A stretch of 64,000 bases of DNA. It comes from CAVXWV01 sp963695415 (GTDB lineage Bacteria; Chloroflexota; Anaerolineae; Anaerolineales; UBA4823). Under the pieces are notes generated by a model that saw only the letters and a program-made list of their open reading frames with translations, searched no databases and had not been told where the DNA came from. How positions within the stretch are numbered: position 1 is the first letter of the stretch; each line of letters opens with the position of its first letter. The stretch spans positions 248,001 through 312,000 of the forward strand of contig CAVOGL010000007.1 in assembly GCA_963695415.1 (NCBI GenBank), read 5' to 3'. This document shows positions 54,256 through 62,681 of this stretch, in pieces. A program made the position numbers and the translations under genes.

Positions 54256-55425
54256 AGCTTTCGTTGTGCTCCAGATTCGGTATGAGTTATTGCTTGCCAG
54301 GCATTGAACATTCCCAAAAATAATTCTCATAAGGCGATCGTATCGGATGAATTGGTTGGCGACGACGACCAGCTTCCCACCAGGTTTGATAATTTCGTAA
54401 CTGCCTTGAAGGAATTCCCTTGTGGTGGCATAGTCAACCTTCTTCCCCAGGTGAAAGGGTGGGTTTGAAAGAACCAGATCGTAAAAGCAGGCATCGAACC
54501 TGGATAAACCATCCGACTCGATGACATTGATGTTGTCTTTGCCTGAAGCCAGTACATTTTTACGCGCACATGCTATGGCATATAAATTATTATCAACCAT
54601 ATCAACCCAGGCTGCACCGCTGGTTGAAGCACAAATACCAATAACACCATATCCACATCCGAAATCGAGAACTTTTTTTCCTTGTACAGGGGGCAGATTT
54701 TCGAGCAAAAAACCTGACCCAAGATCGATTTTCTCAGCAGAAAATACTCCTGGCAGGGAATAAAGCCAGGTAGGGTTGAAGCCAAAATCATTTTTCACCT
54801 GTATCCAACTTCCTGGCTGGATCCCAGGTTGGGTATGCCATTGTATTTCAGGATCAAGAACTTCTTTTTTGACTCCAGCCACCAACCGGTTTCCCTTTTT
54901 ATATCCCAGTACATTGATTTCCATTCCGAGAGTCGAAAGATCCTTTACCGCAGACTTTATGCCCATGTCATTAGAGCCCGCCAGGTAAATTCGACCGGAT
55001 GGTTTCAATAAGTGAAAGCCTTCCAGAAGCCAACGACGCGTGTGGCTGCGACCTTTTGGCAGCAATATGATCACCGCATCCAGCGAACCAGCATAATAGG
55101 GTAGCATCGAGATGTCCCTGATAATTTGGTATTCGTGAAAGGAATTTAACTCGAAAATTTGGCTGCAGATATCGAGAGTGGAACTGGTTATGTCGGTTAG
55201 AGTTATCCTGGTTCCGGCTGCGCGTAGACATACTGTAATGGCAGAGAACCCATAACCACATCCCAAAAAAGCTACCTTTTGATTTTTATCGAGCTGTATA
55301 TTGGCTGCAACCAAGGCCTCTGCCGGAGTTATCAGGTTATGTGTATCGGAGGCAAGCCCGTCAGGTATTTTTAATTTTATGGCGTCGATAAAAATGAATT
55401 CATCACTCATCATGTCATCCGACAT
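54250..55425 (-). CDS. RsmC/RlmG-like two-domain methyltransferase
   Basis: About 391 aa from ATG 55425 (frame open to 55509; homology starts near MSDEFIFIDAIKLKIPDG). Two Rossmann-like halves: an N-terminal one (LGCGYGFSAITVCLRAAG), probably inactive, and a C-terminal one with DFGCGYGVIGICAS and the SNPPFHLGKKVDY motif used for rRNA guanine-N2 methylation. Converges on and overlaps the alcohol dehydrogenase by 6 bp. Confidence 0.85.
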   Translation of the reverse strand: MSDDMMSDEFIFIDAIKLKIPDGLASDTHNLITPAEALVAANIQLDKNQKVAFLGCGYGFSAITVCLRAAGTRITLTDITSSTLDICSQIFELNSFHEYQIIRDISMLPYYAGSLDAVIILLPKGRSHTRRWLLEGFHLLKPSGRIYLAGSNDMGIKSAVKDLSTLGMEINVLGYKKGNRLVAGVKKEVLDPEIQWHTQPGIQPGSWIQVKNDFGFNPTWLYSLPGVFSAEKIDLGSGFLLENLPPVQGKKVLDFGCGYGVIGICASTSGAAWVDMVDNNLYAIACARKNVLASGKDNINVIESDGLSRFDACFYDLVLSNPPFHLGKKVDYATTREFLQGSYEIIKPGGKLVVVANQFIRYDRLMRIIFGNVQCLASNNSYRIWSTTKAL

Positions 55426-55489
55426 GATTCTAACTGTAATTGTGACTAGACAGGGGCAGGTTTGTTCTTTAATAAAAATCCCCGGACTA

Positions 55490-55519
55490 TTGACGAATCT
55501 TGTACCCATGAGCTAAAAT
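55490..55519 (+). promoter_or_regulatory. Promoter of the beta-solenoid gene
   Basis: TTGACG at 55490-55495, 18-bp spacer, TAAAAT at 55514-55519, on the plus strand. Expected start about 55526, giving a 65-nt leader to the ATG at 55591. Confidence 0.55.
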
Positions 55520-55540
55520 AGAATTGGAAAGTGTTAACGT

Positions 55541-55563
55541 CGCCTCCACTGAGGCGGCTTTTT
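55541..55563 (+). terminator. Terminator-like hairpin inside the leader (attenuator)
   Basis: CGCCTC at 55541-55546, loop CACT, GAGGCG at 55551-55556, then GCTTTTTG. A stem of 6 GC-rich bp plus a T-run reads as an intrinsic terminator on the plus strand, between the promoter and the gene. Confidence 0.55.
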
Positions 55564-55590
55564 GTGCCAGTGAGTAAAAGTGAGGAAAAA

Positions 55591-56205
55591 ATGCCTAAAA
55601 AACCGAAAGTTACCGAAGAAAAAGCTGTCGTTGAAAATGAATCCATTGAAGAAACGGTCAGCGAAGTCAAAGATGAAGAAGTTGATGTTGAGCAGCAAGG
55701 AGAAGAGGTTACGGCGGAAACAGTAAACCTCTCTGGTGTATCTGTTCAAAGTGTAAAAGCTGAATCGGTCCAAATCACCAATAGTTTTGCAATGCAGGTT
55801 ACCTCAACAGATGTCAAGCTGAGTGATGGTGGTGCCGGGCAAGTTGAAGCACAAACCGTCACATTGACGGACGGGGGGATTGGAATGGTCAGTGCTAAGG
55901 AGGTCACCTTATCTGACGGTGGTGTCGGTGTTGTCCAATCAGGCAACGCGACCATCAATAAGGGTGTCGCCGGGGTTGTTTATTCCGGATCAGTGGAGTT
56001 GATTGATTCACAGGCGGGTTTGATCGTGTCCAGGAACGTGCAAGGAGCCTCGATCAAAACGGGAATTTTACTTGCCGGGACGGTCGAAGGTCAGGTGGAA
56101 ACCATGGTGGATACCCCGCGAGCCCTGATTATAGGCATATCGGCTGGTGTTGCCATGGGTCTGGTTCTCATGCTCGTAAACCTGCTGCTTGGCAGGAAAA
56201 GATAA
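55591..56205 (+). CDS. Tail-anchored beta-solenoid protein, unknown function
   Basis: About 204 aa from ATG 55591 (GAGGAAAAA upstream; the frame is open to 55531). An acidic N-terminus (about 45 aa) is followed by about seven repeats of 15-17 residues with consensus xVxSxxVxLxDGGxG (for example QTVTLTDGGIGMVSAKEVTL as landmark), suggesting a small right-handed beta-solenoid like bactofilin. A C-terminal helix (ALIIGISAGVAMGLVLMLVNLLLG) and KR anchor it, so the repeats lie in the cytoplasm. Function unknown. Confidence 0.82.
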   Translation: MPKKPKVTEEKAVVENESIEETVSEVKDEEVDVEQQGEEVTAETVNLSGVSVQSVKAESVQITNSFAMQVTSTDVKLSDGGAGQVEAQTVTLTDGGIGMVSAKEVTLSDGGVGVVQSGNATINKGVAGVVYSGSVELIDSQAGLIVSRNVQGASIKTGILLAGTVEGQVETMVDTPRALIIGISAGVAMGLVLMLVNLLLGRKR

Positions 56206-56332
56206 TCAAGGCATTTGAGCCAATAACTCAATAAGCCTGAAATATTACCGCCGGTGGAGACCGGAAAATACTACCAAGAAGCGAGGGTAACCGTTCTTGT
56301 GACAGGTGAGAGGCGTTTCGAGGAAGGGAGTT

Positions 56333-56983
56333 ATGGAAGAAATTAAGATTAGTGCGGTCAAAAGAGATGTTGTTGGGAAACAGGTGAAAGCGCTGCGGAG
56401 AGAGGGTTTGCTGCCTGCCATTATATATGGTCACGGAGTGGATCCGGTTAAGGTTTCCCTGAAGGCGCACGATATGAGCCTTGCGCTGCCCAAGATATCT
56501 TCTTCTCAATTAGTTGTTCTGGACGTGGAGGGTGAGAATCATACCACCCTGATCCGCGAGCGCCAGCGTGATCCAGTCTCTGGATCTTTTATTCACATCG
56601 ATTTCCTCGAGGTATCGATGACGGAGAAGCTGCGCACCAATGTACGCCTGGCGTTTATTGGTGAAGCCCCGGCAGTCGATGAATTTGGCGGTTTGATTAT
56701 GACCAATACCGAAGCGCTTGAAATTGAGTGTATGCCTGGAAATCTACCCAGCAGCATCGAGGTGGATATTTCGGTTCTGAAGCATATCGGTGATTCTATC
56801 TTCGTGAAGGACATTGAGATCCCACAAGGTGTTGAAGTATTGACCGACCCGGAAGAATTACTCATCCTGGTGACAGCCCCAGCGATGGAAGAGGAAGAAG
56901 AAGTCGAGGTAGTAGAGATGGGAGATGCTGAGCCCGAAGTAATCGAGCGTGGCAGACGTGATGAGGAAGAAGAGGAAGAATAA
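56333..56983 (+). CDS. rplY: Ribosomal protein L25 (CTC form)
   Basis: 216 aa from ATG 56333 (GGGAG upstream; the frame is open to 56306). N-terminal 5S rRNA-binding L25 domain (ALRREGLLPAIIYGHG) and the C-terminal CTC domain (TNVRLAFIGEAPAVDEFGG, DIEIPQGVEVLTDPEELL as landmarks), then an acidic tail (EEEEEVEVVEMGDAEPE and so on). Single gene; ends before a hairpin at 57015. Confidence 0.94.
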   Translation: MEEIKISAVKRDVVGKQVKALRREGLLPAIIYGHGVDPVKVSLKAHDMSLALPKISSSQLVVLDVEGENHTTLIRERQRDPVSGSFIHIDFLEVSMTEKLRTNVRLAFIGEAPAVDEFGGLIMTNTEALEIECMPGNLPSSIEVDISVLKHIGDSIFVKDIEIPQGVEVLTDPEELLILVTAPAMEEEEEVEVVEMGDAEPEVIERGRRDEEEEEE

Positions 56984-57014
56984 CCCAGTTTTTTCTTTTC
57001 AACAACATTCACAT

Positions 57015-57044
57015 AACAGCCGGAGGGATCCCCTGCCGGCTGTT
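57015..57044 (+). terminator. Terminator hairpin after rplY
   Basis: AACAGCCGG (57015-57023) pairs with CCGGCTGTT (57036-57044) over 9 bp with a 12-bp loop, then CATTTTAAT. Lies between convergent rplY and the Nudix gene. Confidence 0.6.
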
Positions 57045-57667
57045 CATTTTAATACTTCAAGCAGAGCCAATGTGAACCTGGCTGAAGCTCCCCAAAGAAT
57101 TTGACCTTGATATGGGTTGAAATAAGTAACTGAAATCGTTGGGTAAGGAACTGGCAATTGACGAATTCGATCTTCCCGGTTACAGGGATCATTTAACCAG
57201 GATAATGGAATAGAGAAGATGTGCGCTACCTCATCTTCAGAGAGTGTGAAGGTATAGGGCCACGGAATTTGCCCTACGAATGGGGTAACACGGTAATTTG
57301 TGATTGTGAGAAAATCGTGAAGCCTGCCTAAAAGTCGCACGTCCTCAGGACGAAGACCAATCTCTTCATTGGCTTCTCGAAGGGCTGTAGTCTCCAGGTC
57401 CGGATCATCATCCGATACCATTCCCCCAGGGAAAGCAACCTGACCGCCGTGTTCGCTCAGGTTTTCATTTCGGCGGGTATAAAGTAGGTGCCATTCATCC
57501 TGATAAAAGAATAGTGGTATCAGGATTGCAGCCCGTTTGGTTCGACCTTTGAGAATCTCTTCAGGAAAATCAGATTCGGGCTGGAGACGATTGATTTCAT
57601 GTTTGTTCAGGCGGTCCCGGATTGTGCTGCTGTCTAGCTGAAATCTGGTTTTATTTGTATTCGCCAT
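57044..57667 (-). CDS. Nudix hydrolase (CoA pyrophosphatase-like)
   Basis: 207 aa. Nudix box GGMVSDDDPDLETTALREANEEIGL (landmark REANEEIGL) near residue 90, preceded by the NudL-type region SEHGGQVAFPGG. CoA/NADH pyrophosphatase activity is typical for this subfamily. Start ATG abuts the trmI stop. Confidence 0.9.
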   Translation of the reverse strand: MANTNKTRFQLDSSTIRDRLNKHEINRLQPESDFPEEILKGRTKRAAILIPLFFYQDEWHLLYTRRNENLSEHGGQVAFPGGMVSDDDPDLETTALREANEEIGLRPEDVRLLGRLHDFLTITNYRVTPFVGQIPWPYTFTLSEDEVAHIFSIPLSWLNDPCNREDRIRQLPVPYPTISVTYFNPYQGQILWGASARFTLALLEVLK

Positions 57668-58491
57668 TTATTCGTTTGGGTCAATGCTGGCTGAAGTAGC
57701 CTTGTCGCCGGGAAGCAATTTCCTGGAAAAAATCAGGAAACCCGTGTGAGCTACCATCCGGTCGGTTGGTCGCAGCCGTTCAGGATTGGGCTTGTAATAA
57801 CGCAGTATTATTTCACATACATCGGTGAAAGCGAAGTTGTGGTGGTACAGAGCATGCAGCAGAGGTGTTACCTGGTTAGCTGTCGGCATGATCGATCCAA
57901 AAAAACCACCAGGCTTGAGAGCCTCGTAAGCCTGCCCAAGATAATCATAAGCATTGGAAATATCAAGGAATAATGCGTCGGCACCTCTTCATCGAACCCC
58001 TCGACGATGTCTCTGGTCTTGAAAATGACCCTATTGGAGAGCCCAACCTTTTCCAGGTTTTTTCTGGCAAGATTCTGCATTTCCTGCCGGGTTTCGTAGG
58101 AATATATTTTCCCAGTATCTCCGACCGACCATGCAAGTGCAGTCGTAAGGGCGCCAGAACCTGTCCCTGCCTCGAGAACTGTTGCTCCGGGTCCAATACC
58201 CATCGTGATGAGGATAAAACCTATATCTTTAGGGTACATGATTTGAGTATTGCGCTTGGTTTCACGCAGTATTTCTGACAACCCGGGTTGAAGTAGGAAA
58301 TAAGTACTCCCTGTGTGCGTTTGAACCTGGCTTCCCCAGGCAGTGCCTGCGATCTCATTGTGCTGTATGACACCGCGATGCGTGTGCAGTTCGTAATTTT
58401 CAACCAATGAGAAAATGAAATTTTTATTGGTCGGGCTGACAAGCATAACTAAATCGCCAAAATTAGCGGTTTCAACCGTTGATAATTCCAA
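57668..58491 (-). CDS. trmI: TrmI, tRNA (adenine-N1)-methyltransferase, one apparent frameshift
   Basis: About 270 aa if mended. TTG 58491 behind AAGGA. The first part has TGSTYFLLQPGLSEI, MYPKDIGFILITMGIGPGATVLEAGTGSGALT (landmarks YPKDIGFI, EAGTGSGALT) and SYETRQEMQNLARKNLE. The frame breaks near 57977; the protein continues as ADALFLDISNAYDYLGQAYEALKPGG, then PTANQVTPLLHAL to the stop at 57668. Methylates A58 of tRNA. Single indel, so likely sequence error. Confidence 0.88.
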
Positions 58492-58501
58492 ATTTATCCT
58501 T

Positions 58502-58804
58502 CTACCTTTTTCTTTTAGAACTGTTCTTCTTCGACAGGTCTGTTCTATTGGGGATCAAGCTTAACCAATATCCACCCAGAATGAAAACCCAGCTGAAAAT
58601 CGAGGCTAAGCCAATATGGAGAGGACCAATCGAAAATACGGTCCAAGATGAATATTCAGCCACCAACTGCCCGGTCCAGAAGCCAATAAACCCCAGGAGG
58701 AGATACAAGATCAGGCGCCCCAGGCTTCCCCCGCGCAGAAGATGAAAAATAGCACCATATAATAATGAAATGACGAGACCAAGCAGTAAAGAGGGTGCTG
58801 TCAT
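58502..58804 (-). CDS. Small membrane protein
   Basis: About 100 aa from ATG 58804, overlapping the mnmA stop in ATGA form. Three membrane helices (SLLLGLVISLLYGAIFHLL, LGRLILYLLLGFIGFWTGQLV, LASIFSWVFILGGYWLSLI) and a basic tail (SKKNSSKRKR). No recognised family. Cotranscribed with mnmA and trmI. Confidence 0.78.
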   Translation of the reverse strand: MTAPSLLLGLVISLLYGAIFHLLRGGSLGRLILYLLLGFIGFWTGQLVAEYSSWTVFSIGPLHIGLASIFSWVFILGGYWLSLIPNRTDLSKKNSSKRKR

Positions 58805-59880
58805 AAGATTATGCCTCCTGCGAGGCAAACATCATTTTGGTAAAAAGCAGCGATTTGCCCTGGAGCGATCCCCGTGACAGGATGGTCGAAAATTACGTGC
58901 GCAGCATCTTCTTCTTTGGGATGGACCTTAGCTGCAGTCTCAGGTGTTTGATAGCGGAATTTCACCTGTGCCTGGAAACCTTCCTGTAAGGATTTCCCGC
59001 TTATCCAATTGATACCGCCAACGTTAATTTCCTGACATAAAAGCTGAGACTTTGGACCCACCACCAGCGTATTTTGCTCAAAATCCTTCTCTAAAACATA
59101 CACAGCTTGAGGAGAATGGATGGCAAGACCTTTCCTTTGACCTATTGTGTAGTAAGCAAGACCCTGGTGGATTCCAACCACTTCACCCTGGGGATTCTTT
59201 ATTTCGCCAGGATGTATTCGATCCGGGGCATTACGTTTGAGAAATCCACGGTAATTGCCCCCTCCAAGGAAACACAGGTCCTGGCTTTCATCTCGGTCTG
59301 CAACTGGCAGTTTCAGTTCTCGTGCCCTGGATCTGACCTCATCTTTAGTCAACTCGCCGAGAGGGAAAAGTGACTGTCTTAATTTTTCTTGTGAGAGGTG
59401 GCTGAGCACGTAGGATTGGTCCTTATGTTGGTCCATGGCTTTTCGTAGAAAAACTTTTCCGTTATCGTCTGTGTCAATTCTGGCATAATGACCAGTTGCG
59501 AGGAACTGGGCTCCCAGTAAAGGCAATTGGCTCAACAAGAATTCCCAGCGTATTTTCTTATTGCAAACCATACATGGATTTGGTGTCACTCCACCTGTGT
59601 AGCCGTCTATGAAATATTGGACGACCTGGTCTCGAAATATCCCGCCGGCATCCACTGCGTAAAAAGGGATGTCCAGTTTTGCCGCCACCTTGCGCGCCAT
59701 TGCCATGGCATCCGGTGAGCAGCAGCGGTTTTCCATTTCTGTCCCCGGCTCGTTCCATAATTTCAGCATGATGCCGGTGACTCGGAATCCTTGCTCGAGT
59801 AGCAGTGCAGCAGCAACAGAACTATCCACACCACCACTCATAGCGATGATCACGTGAGTGTCTCCTGGGGTACTATTCAT
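58801..59880 (-). CDS. mnmA: MnmA, tRNA 2-thiouridylase
   Basis: 359 aa. ATP-pyrophosphatase P-loop MSGGVDSSVAAALLLEQ, the first catalytic Cys in NPCMVCNKKIRW, DQSYVLSHL, and the second Cys in ESQDLCFLGGGNYRGFL (both near the normal positions). Thiolates U34 of tRNA. Its start overlaps the upstream desulfurase stop by 4 bp (ATGA), the expected sulfur donor. Confidence 0.96.
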   Translation of the reverse strand: MNSTPGDTHVIIAMSGGVDSSVAAALLLEQGFRVTGIMLKLWNEPGTEMENRCCSPDAMAMARKVAAKLDIPFYAVDAGGIFRDQVVQYFIDGYTGGVTPNPCMVCNKKIRWEFLLSQLPLLGAQFLATGHYARIDTDDNGKVFLRKAMDQHKDQSYVLSHLSQEKLRQSLFPLGELTKDEVRSRARELKLPVADRDESQDLCFLGGGNYRGFLKRNAPDRIHPGEIKNPQGEVVGIHQGLAYYTIGQRKGLAIHSPQAVYVLEKDFEQNTLVVGPKSQLLCQEINVGGINWISGKSLQEGFQAQVKFRYQTPETAAKVHPKEEDAAHVIFDHPVTGIAPGQIAAFYQNDVCLAGGIIL

Positions 59881-61067
59881 TTGAATTCTCTGCTAAGACC
59901 TGTTATTGCCTGCCTGTTAAGCGCTACAGCCCCTGGCAGTACGTCAAGGAATTCATCCACGTGATCGCGCGTGGTCGAAGCGCCCAGGGTGACGCGCAGC
60001 GAGCCAAGAGCCCACTCGTGTTCGAGACCGATTGCGATGAGTACATCGGAAGGCTCGGGATTTCCAGTTTTGCATGCTGATCCGGATGACACGGCAAAAC
60101 CAGCGCTATCCAGGCTGATCAGCAAAGAATTCCCATCCACATCTTTGAATACGAAACTTGAGTGATTTGGCAGCCTTTGAACCGGATGTCCGGTTAATTT
60201 AGAGGCAGATACGGTGTTCAGGATTTTGGTGATAATTAATTCACGAAGGTAAATCACTGCCTCTTGCCGGTTTTCCATTTCTTCCTGGGCAAGTTCGAAT
60301 GCTTTGCCCATTCCGGCAATGTAGGGTACATTATGCGTGCCTGCCCTTAAACCAAATTCCTGACTTCCTCCCGTGTTCATTGGAAGAATGTTGGTGCCCT
60401 TGCGTATATACAGAGCCCCAACCCCTTTAGGACCATAAAATTTGTGGGCTCCCAGTGATAACAGGTCCACGTTGAGAGTCTTCGTGTCTACTGAGAGATA
60501 GGCACCCGCTTGAACGGCATCTGTGTGCATAGGGATGTTTCTTTTACGGCAAACCTCTCCGATCTCAGCGATTGGATTAATAGTGCCGATCTCATTATTG
60601 GCATAAATAACTGAAACGACGGCGGTATCTTCCCTAAGCCGTGCGTTTACATCATCCGCTGAAACCATCCCATATTGATCTACGGGCAGATATTCGAGCT
60701 CGAACCCAAAATTCTTGGCTAATTGCAGGGCAGTGATGGATACCGCATGGTGTTCGACCGGACTGATGAGTATGTGGTTCGCCTTCCTGGATTGCCTGGC
60801 GGCGAATGCTGCACCACGCACAGCCAGGTTATCACTCTCTGAGCCGCAAGATGTAAAGATAACTTCATCAGGAAGGCAATTAAGCCCTTCCGCCAGGATT
60901 TCACGTGTATTTTCTACCGCATTTTCACCTTTTTGCCCATAACGATGGATGGAGGATGGGTTGCCGAACTCAGCCGTGAAAAATGGTAGCATGACCTCGA
61001 GAACCCTTGGATCCACTGGTGTGGTGGCAGCATAATCCAGGTAAACGGTTTTCAACTGTTGGACCAT
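59877..61067 (-). CDS. iscS: IscS/NifS-type cysteine desulfurase (group I)
   Basis: 396 aa. YLDYAATTPVDPRV, SPVEHHAVSI, HTDAVQAGAYL, PLP lysine in LSLGAHKFYGPKGVGALYIRKG (landmark GAHKFYGPKG), active-site Cys in SSGSACKTGNPEPSDV near residue 328. Overlaps mnmA, so it probably supplies sulfur for tRNA thiolation, separately from SufS. Gap of 14 bp from pheA. Confidence 0.94.
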   Translation of the reverse strand: MVQQLKTVYLDYAATTPVDPRVLEVMLPFFTAEFGNPSSIHRYGQKGENAVENTREILAEGLNCLPDEVIFTSCGSESDNLAVRGAAFAARQSRKANHILISPVEHHAVSITALQLAKNFGFELEYLPVDQYGMVSADDVNARLREDTAVVSVIYANNEIGTINPIAEIGEVCRKRNIPMHTDAVQAGAYLSVDTKTLNVDLLSLGAHKFYGPKGVGALYIRKGTNILPMNTGGSQEFGLRAGTHNVPYIAGMGKAFELAQEEMENRQEAVIYLRELIITKILNTVSASKLTGHPVQRLPNHSSFVFKDVDGNSLLISLDSAGFAVSSGSACKTGNPEPSDVLIAIGLEHEWALGSLRVTLGASTTRDHVDEFLDVLPGAVALNRQAITGLSREFK

Positions 61068-61081
61068 GAAGTGATTATAAG

Positions 61082-61927
61082 CTAAGATGCGTTACCAAGC
61101 TTATGGCGCGGGTACGATCCCAGGACTCGCTGGAAAGTGCTCAACTCGTCTAGGTGATCGATGGCTTTACGGCAGGATGTGTGTGAGATGTGCCCGATGA
61201 AATCGACGTAGAAAACATATTCCCACAACGACCCAGGGATCGGGCGGGATTCAATCTTGGTCAGATCAATTTCACGCAAGGCGAAAACACTTAATGCTTT
61301 GAACAGAACGCCAGGTTTATTGTTGAGGCTGAAGACGATGGAAGTCTTATAACTGGCGTTATCTTTATGCGGATCTTTGCATGGTTCATTAGAGAGCAGG
61401 AGGAAACGGGTAAAGTTTATTTCGTTGTCCTCCATGTGGTCGTTGAGGATTTCGAGCCCGTATACTTCTGCTGCGCGACGTGATGCCAGGACTGCCGCAG
61501 ACCTGTCCTGGCGTTCGATCAGCAGACGTGCGCTGCCAGCGGTGTCTGCTTCGACTACAGGCGTGAGCTGGAATCTTGTCAGGTTATTTTCACATTGTGC
61601 CAGAGCCTGCGGGTGTGAGTGTACGGTTTTTATGTCCTGCATAAGAACACCCGGCAGGACGAGTAAGCAGTGGTTGATGCGTAAATGGTATTCACCAACA
61701 ATATGCAGTTGATGGCGCAGCATCAAATCATAATTACGGTGGATGCTTCCAGCAAGTGAGTTTTCAATGGGAAGAAGCCCGAAATCTGCCAGCTTTTCCG
61801 TCACAGTTTCAAAAACAGTATCAAAGGAAGGACAAGGTATTGGCTCGACCTGGCGGTTGAAATACTCCAGGATGGCAGCCTCGCTGTAAGCGCCCGGTTC
61901 CCCTTGAAATGCAACAGAAGGTGTCAT
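61082..61927 (-). CDS. pheA: Prephenate dehydratase
   Basis: About 281 aa; ATG 61927 is 8 bp after GGAG, with two more ATGs just upstream at 61930 and 61933. Converts prephenate to phenylpyruvate in phenylalanine synthesis. Seen: VAFQGEPGAYSE, LLPIENSLAGSIHRNYDLM, HSHPQALAQCENNL, NDHMEDNEINFTRFLLL (TRF motif) and a C-terminal ACT domain (KPGVLFKALSVFALREIDLTKIESRP, the ESRP Phe-binding site). Full length. Overlaps the esterase stop. Confidence 0.94.
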   Translation of the reverse strand: MTPSVAFQGEPGAYSEAAILEYFNRQVEPIPCPSFDTVFETVTEKLADFGLLPIENSLAGSIHRNYDLMLRHQLHIVGEYHLRINHCLLVLPGVLMQDIKTVHSHPQALAQCENNLTRFQLTPVVEADTAGSARLLIERQDRSAAVLASRRAAEVYGLEILNDHMEDNEINFTRFLLLSNEPCKDPHKDNASYKTSIVFSLNNKPGVLFKALSVFALREIDLTKIESRPIPGSLWEYVFYVDFIGHISHTSCRKAIDHLDELSTFQRVLGSYPRHKLGNAS

Positions 61928-61929
61928 CA

Positions 61930-62670
61930 TCATAACTCCAGTTTTTCCAGGTAATAAGGCAACATTTTTCGCCACCAGGGCCAATCATGATTGACATCAT
62001 GCCCCCAGTAATCCACCCAATGAGGGATACCCTTAGCTTCGAGGATTGCCTGAATCTTTCGAGCATCGGCAATCATCGGTTCTTCCCAGGCACCTTGCCC
62101 GGTGCATATAATAATTGCACTTTCCTTGAATTGATCCAGATACCAGGGATCGTTGTTGTCTGGTAAATATGCCAGTGGCGAGTTGTAGAAAACATTTTCG
62201 TCGGAATATTCACCAATGAACATACCCATGTCCATGGGACCACTAAGAGCGATTAATACATCGAAAATATCCGGGTGTCGAAAGAAGAAATTGGTGGAAT
62301 GATAAGCACCCATGCTGCAGCCTGTGCTGATAAATTTCTGGCAAGTCTGACCACACAGGCTACGGATAAATGGAGCATACTCCTTCGTGACGTAACGGTC
62401 ATAATCTTCATGCCGCCTGGCGCGTTCTGACGGATGGATGGATAAGTTTGTCCAGGATTGGTTGTCGATGCTGTCGATAGTAAAGACTTTGATTTTCCCA
62501 TCTTCGATAAATTCCGCTACGGCTTCTATCATTTTGAAGTCTTCGTATTCAAAGAACCGCCCCCCTTGAGTTGGAAACACAAGAACTGGTTTACCGTAAT
62601 GCCCGTAAACCTTCGTTTCCATGTCTTGACCCAGGTTGGGGCTCCACCATTTGTGATATTCAATACGCAT
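61930..62670 (-). CDS. Esterase (alpha/beta hydrolase, COG4947-like)
   Basis: 246 aa. Nucleophile elbow GCSMGAYHS (Ser near residue 118), PTQGGRFFEYEDF near the N-terminus, and a late His in VDYWGHDVNHDWPWW. No signal peptide. Stop codon overlaps pheA start. Neighbouring ATP-grasp gene suggests a small-molecule or peptide ester metabolism, but the substrate is not evident. Confidence 0.88.
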   Translation of the reverse strand: MRIEYHKWWSPNLGQDMETKVYGHYGKPVLVFPTQGGRFFEYEDFKMIEAVAEFIEDGKIKVFTIDSIDNQSWTNLSIHPSERARRHEDYDRYVTKEYAPFIRSLCGQTCQKFISTGCSMGAYHSTNFFFRHPDIFDVLIALSGPMDMGMFIGEYSDENVFYNSPLAYLPDNNDPWYLDQFKESAIIICTGQGAWEEPMIADARKIQAILEAKGIPHWVDYWGHDVNHDWPWWRKMLPYYLEKLEL

Positions 62671-62681
62671 TTAATATGTAC

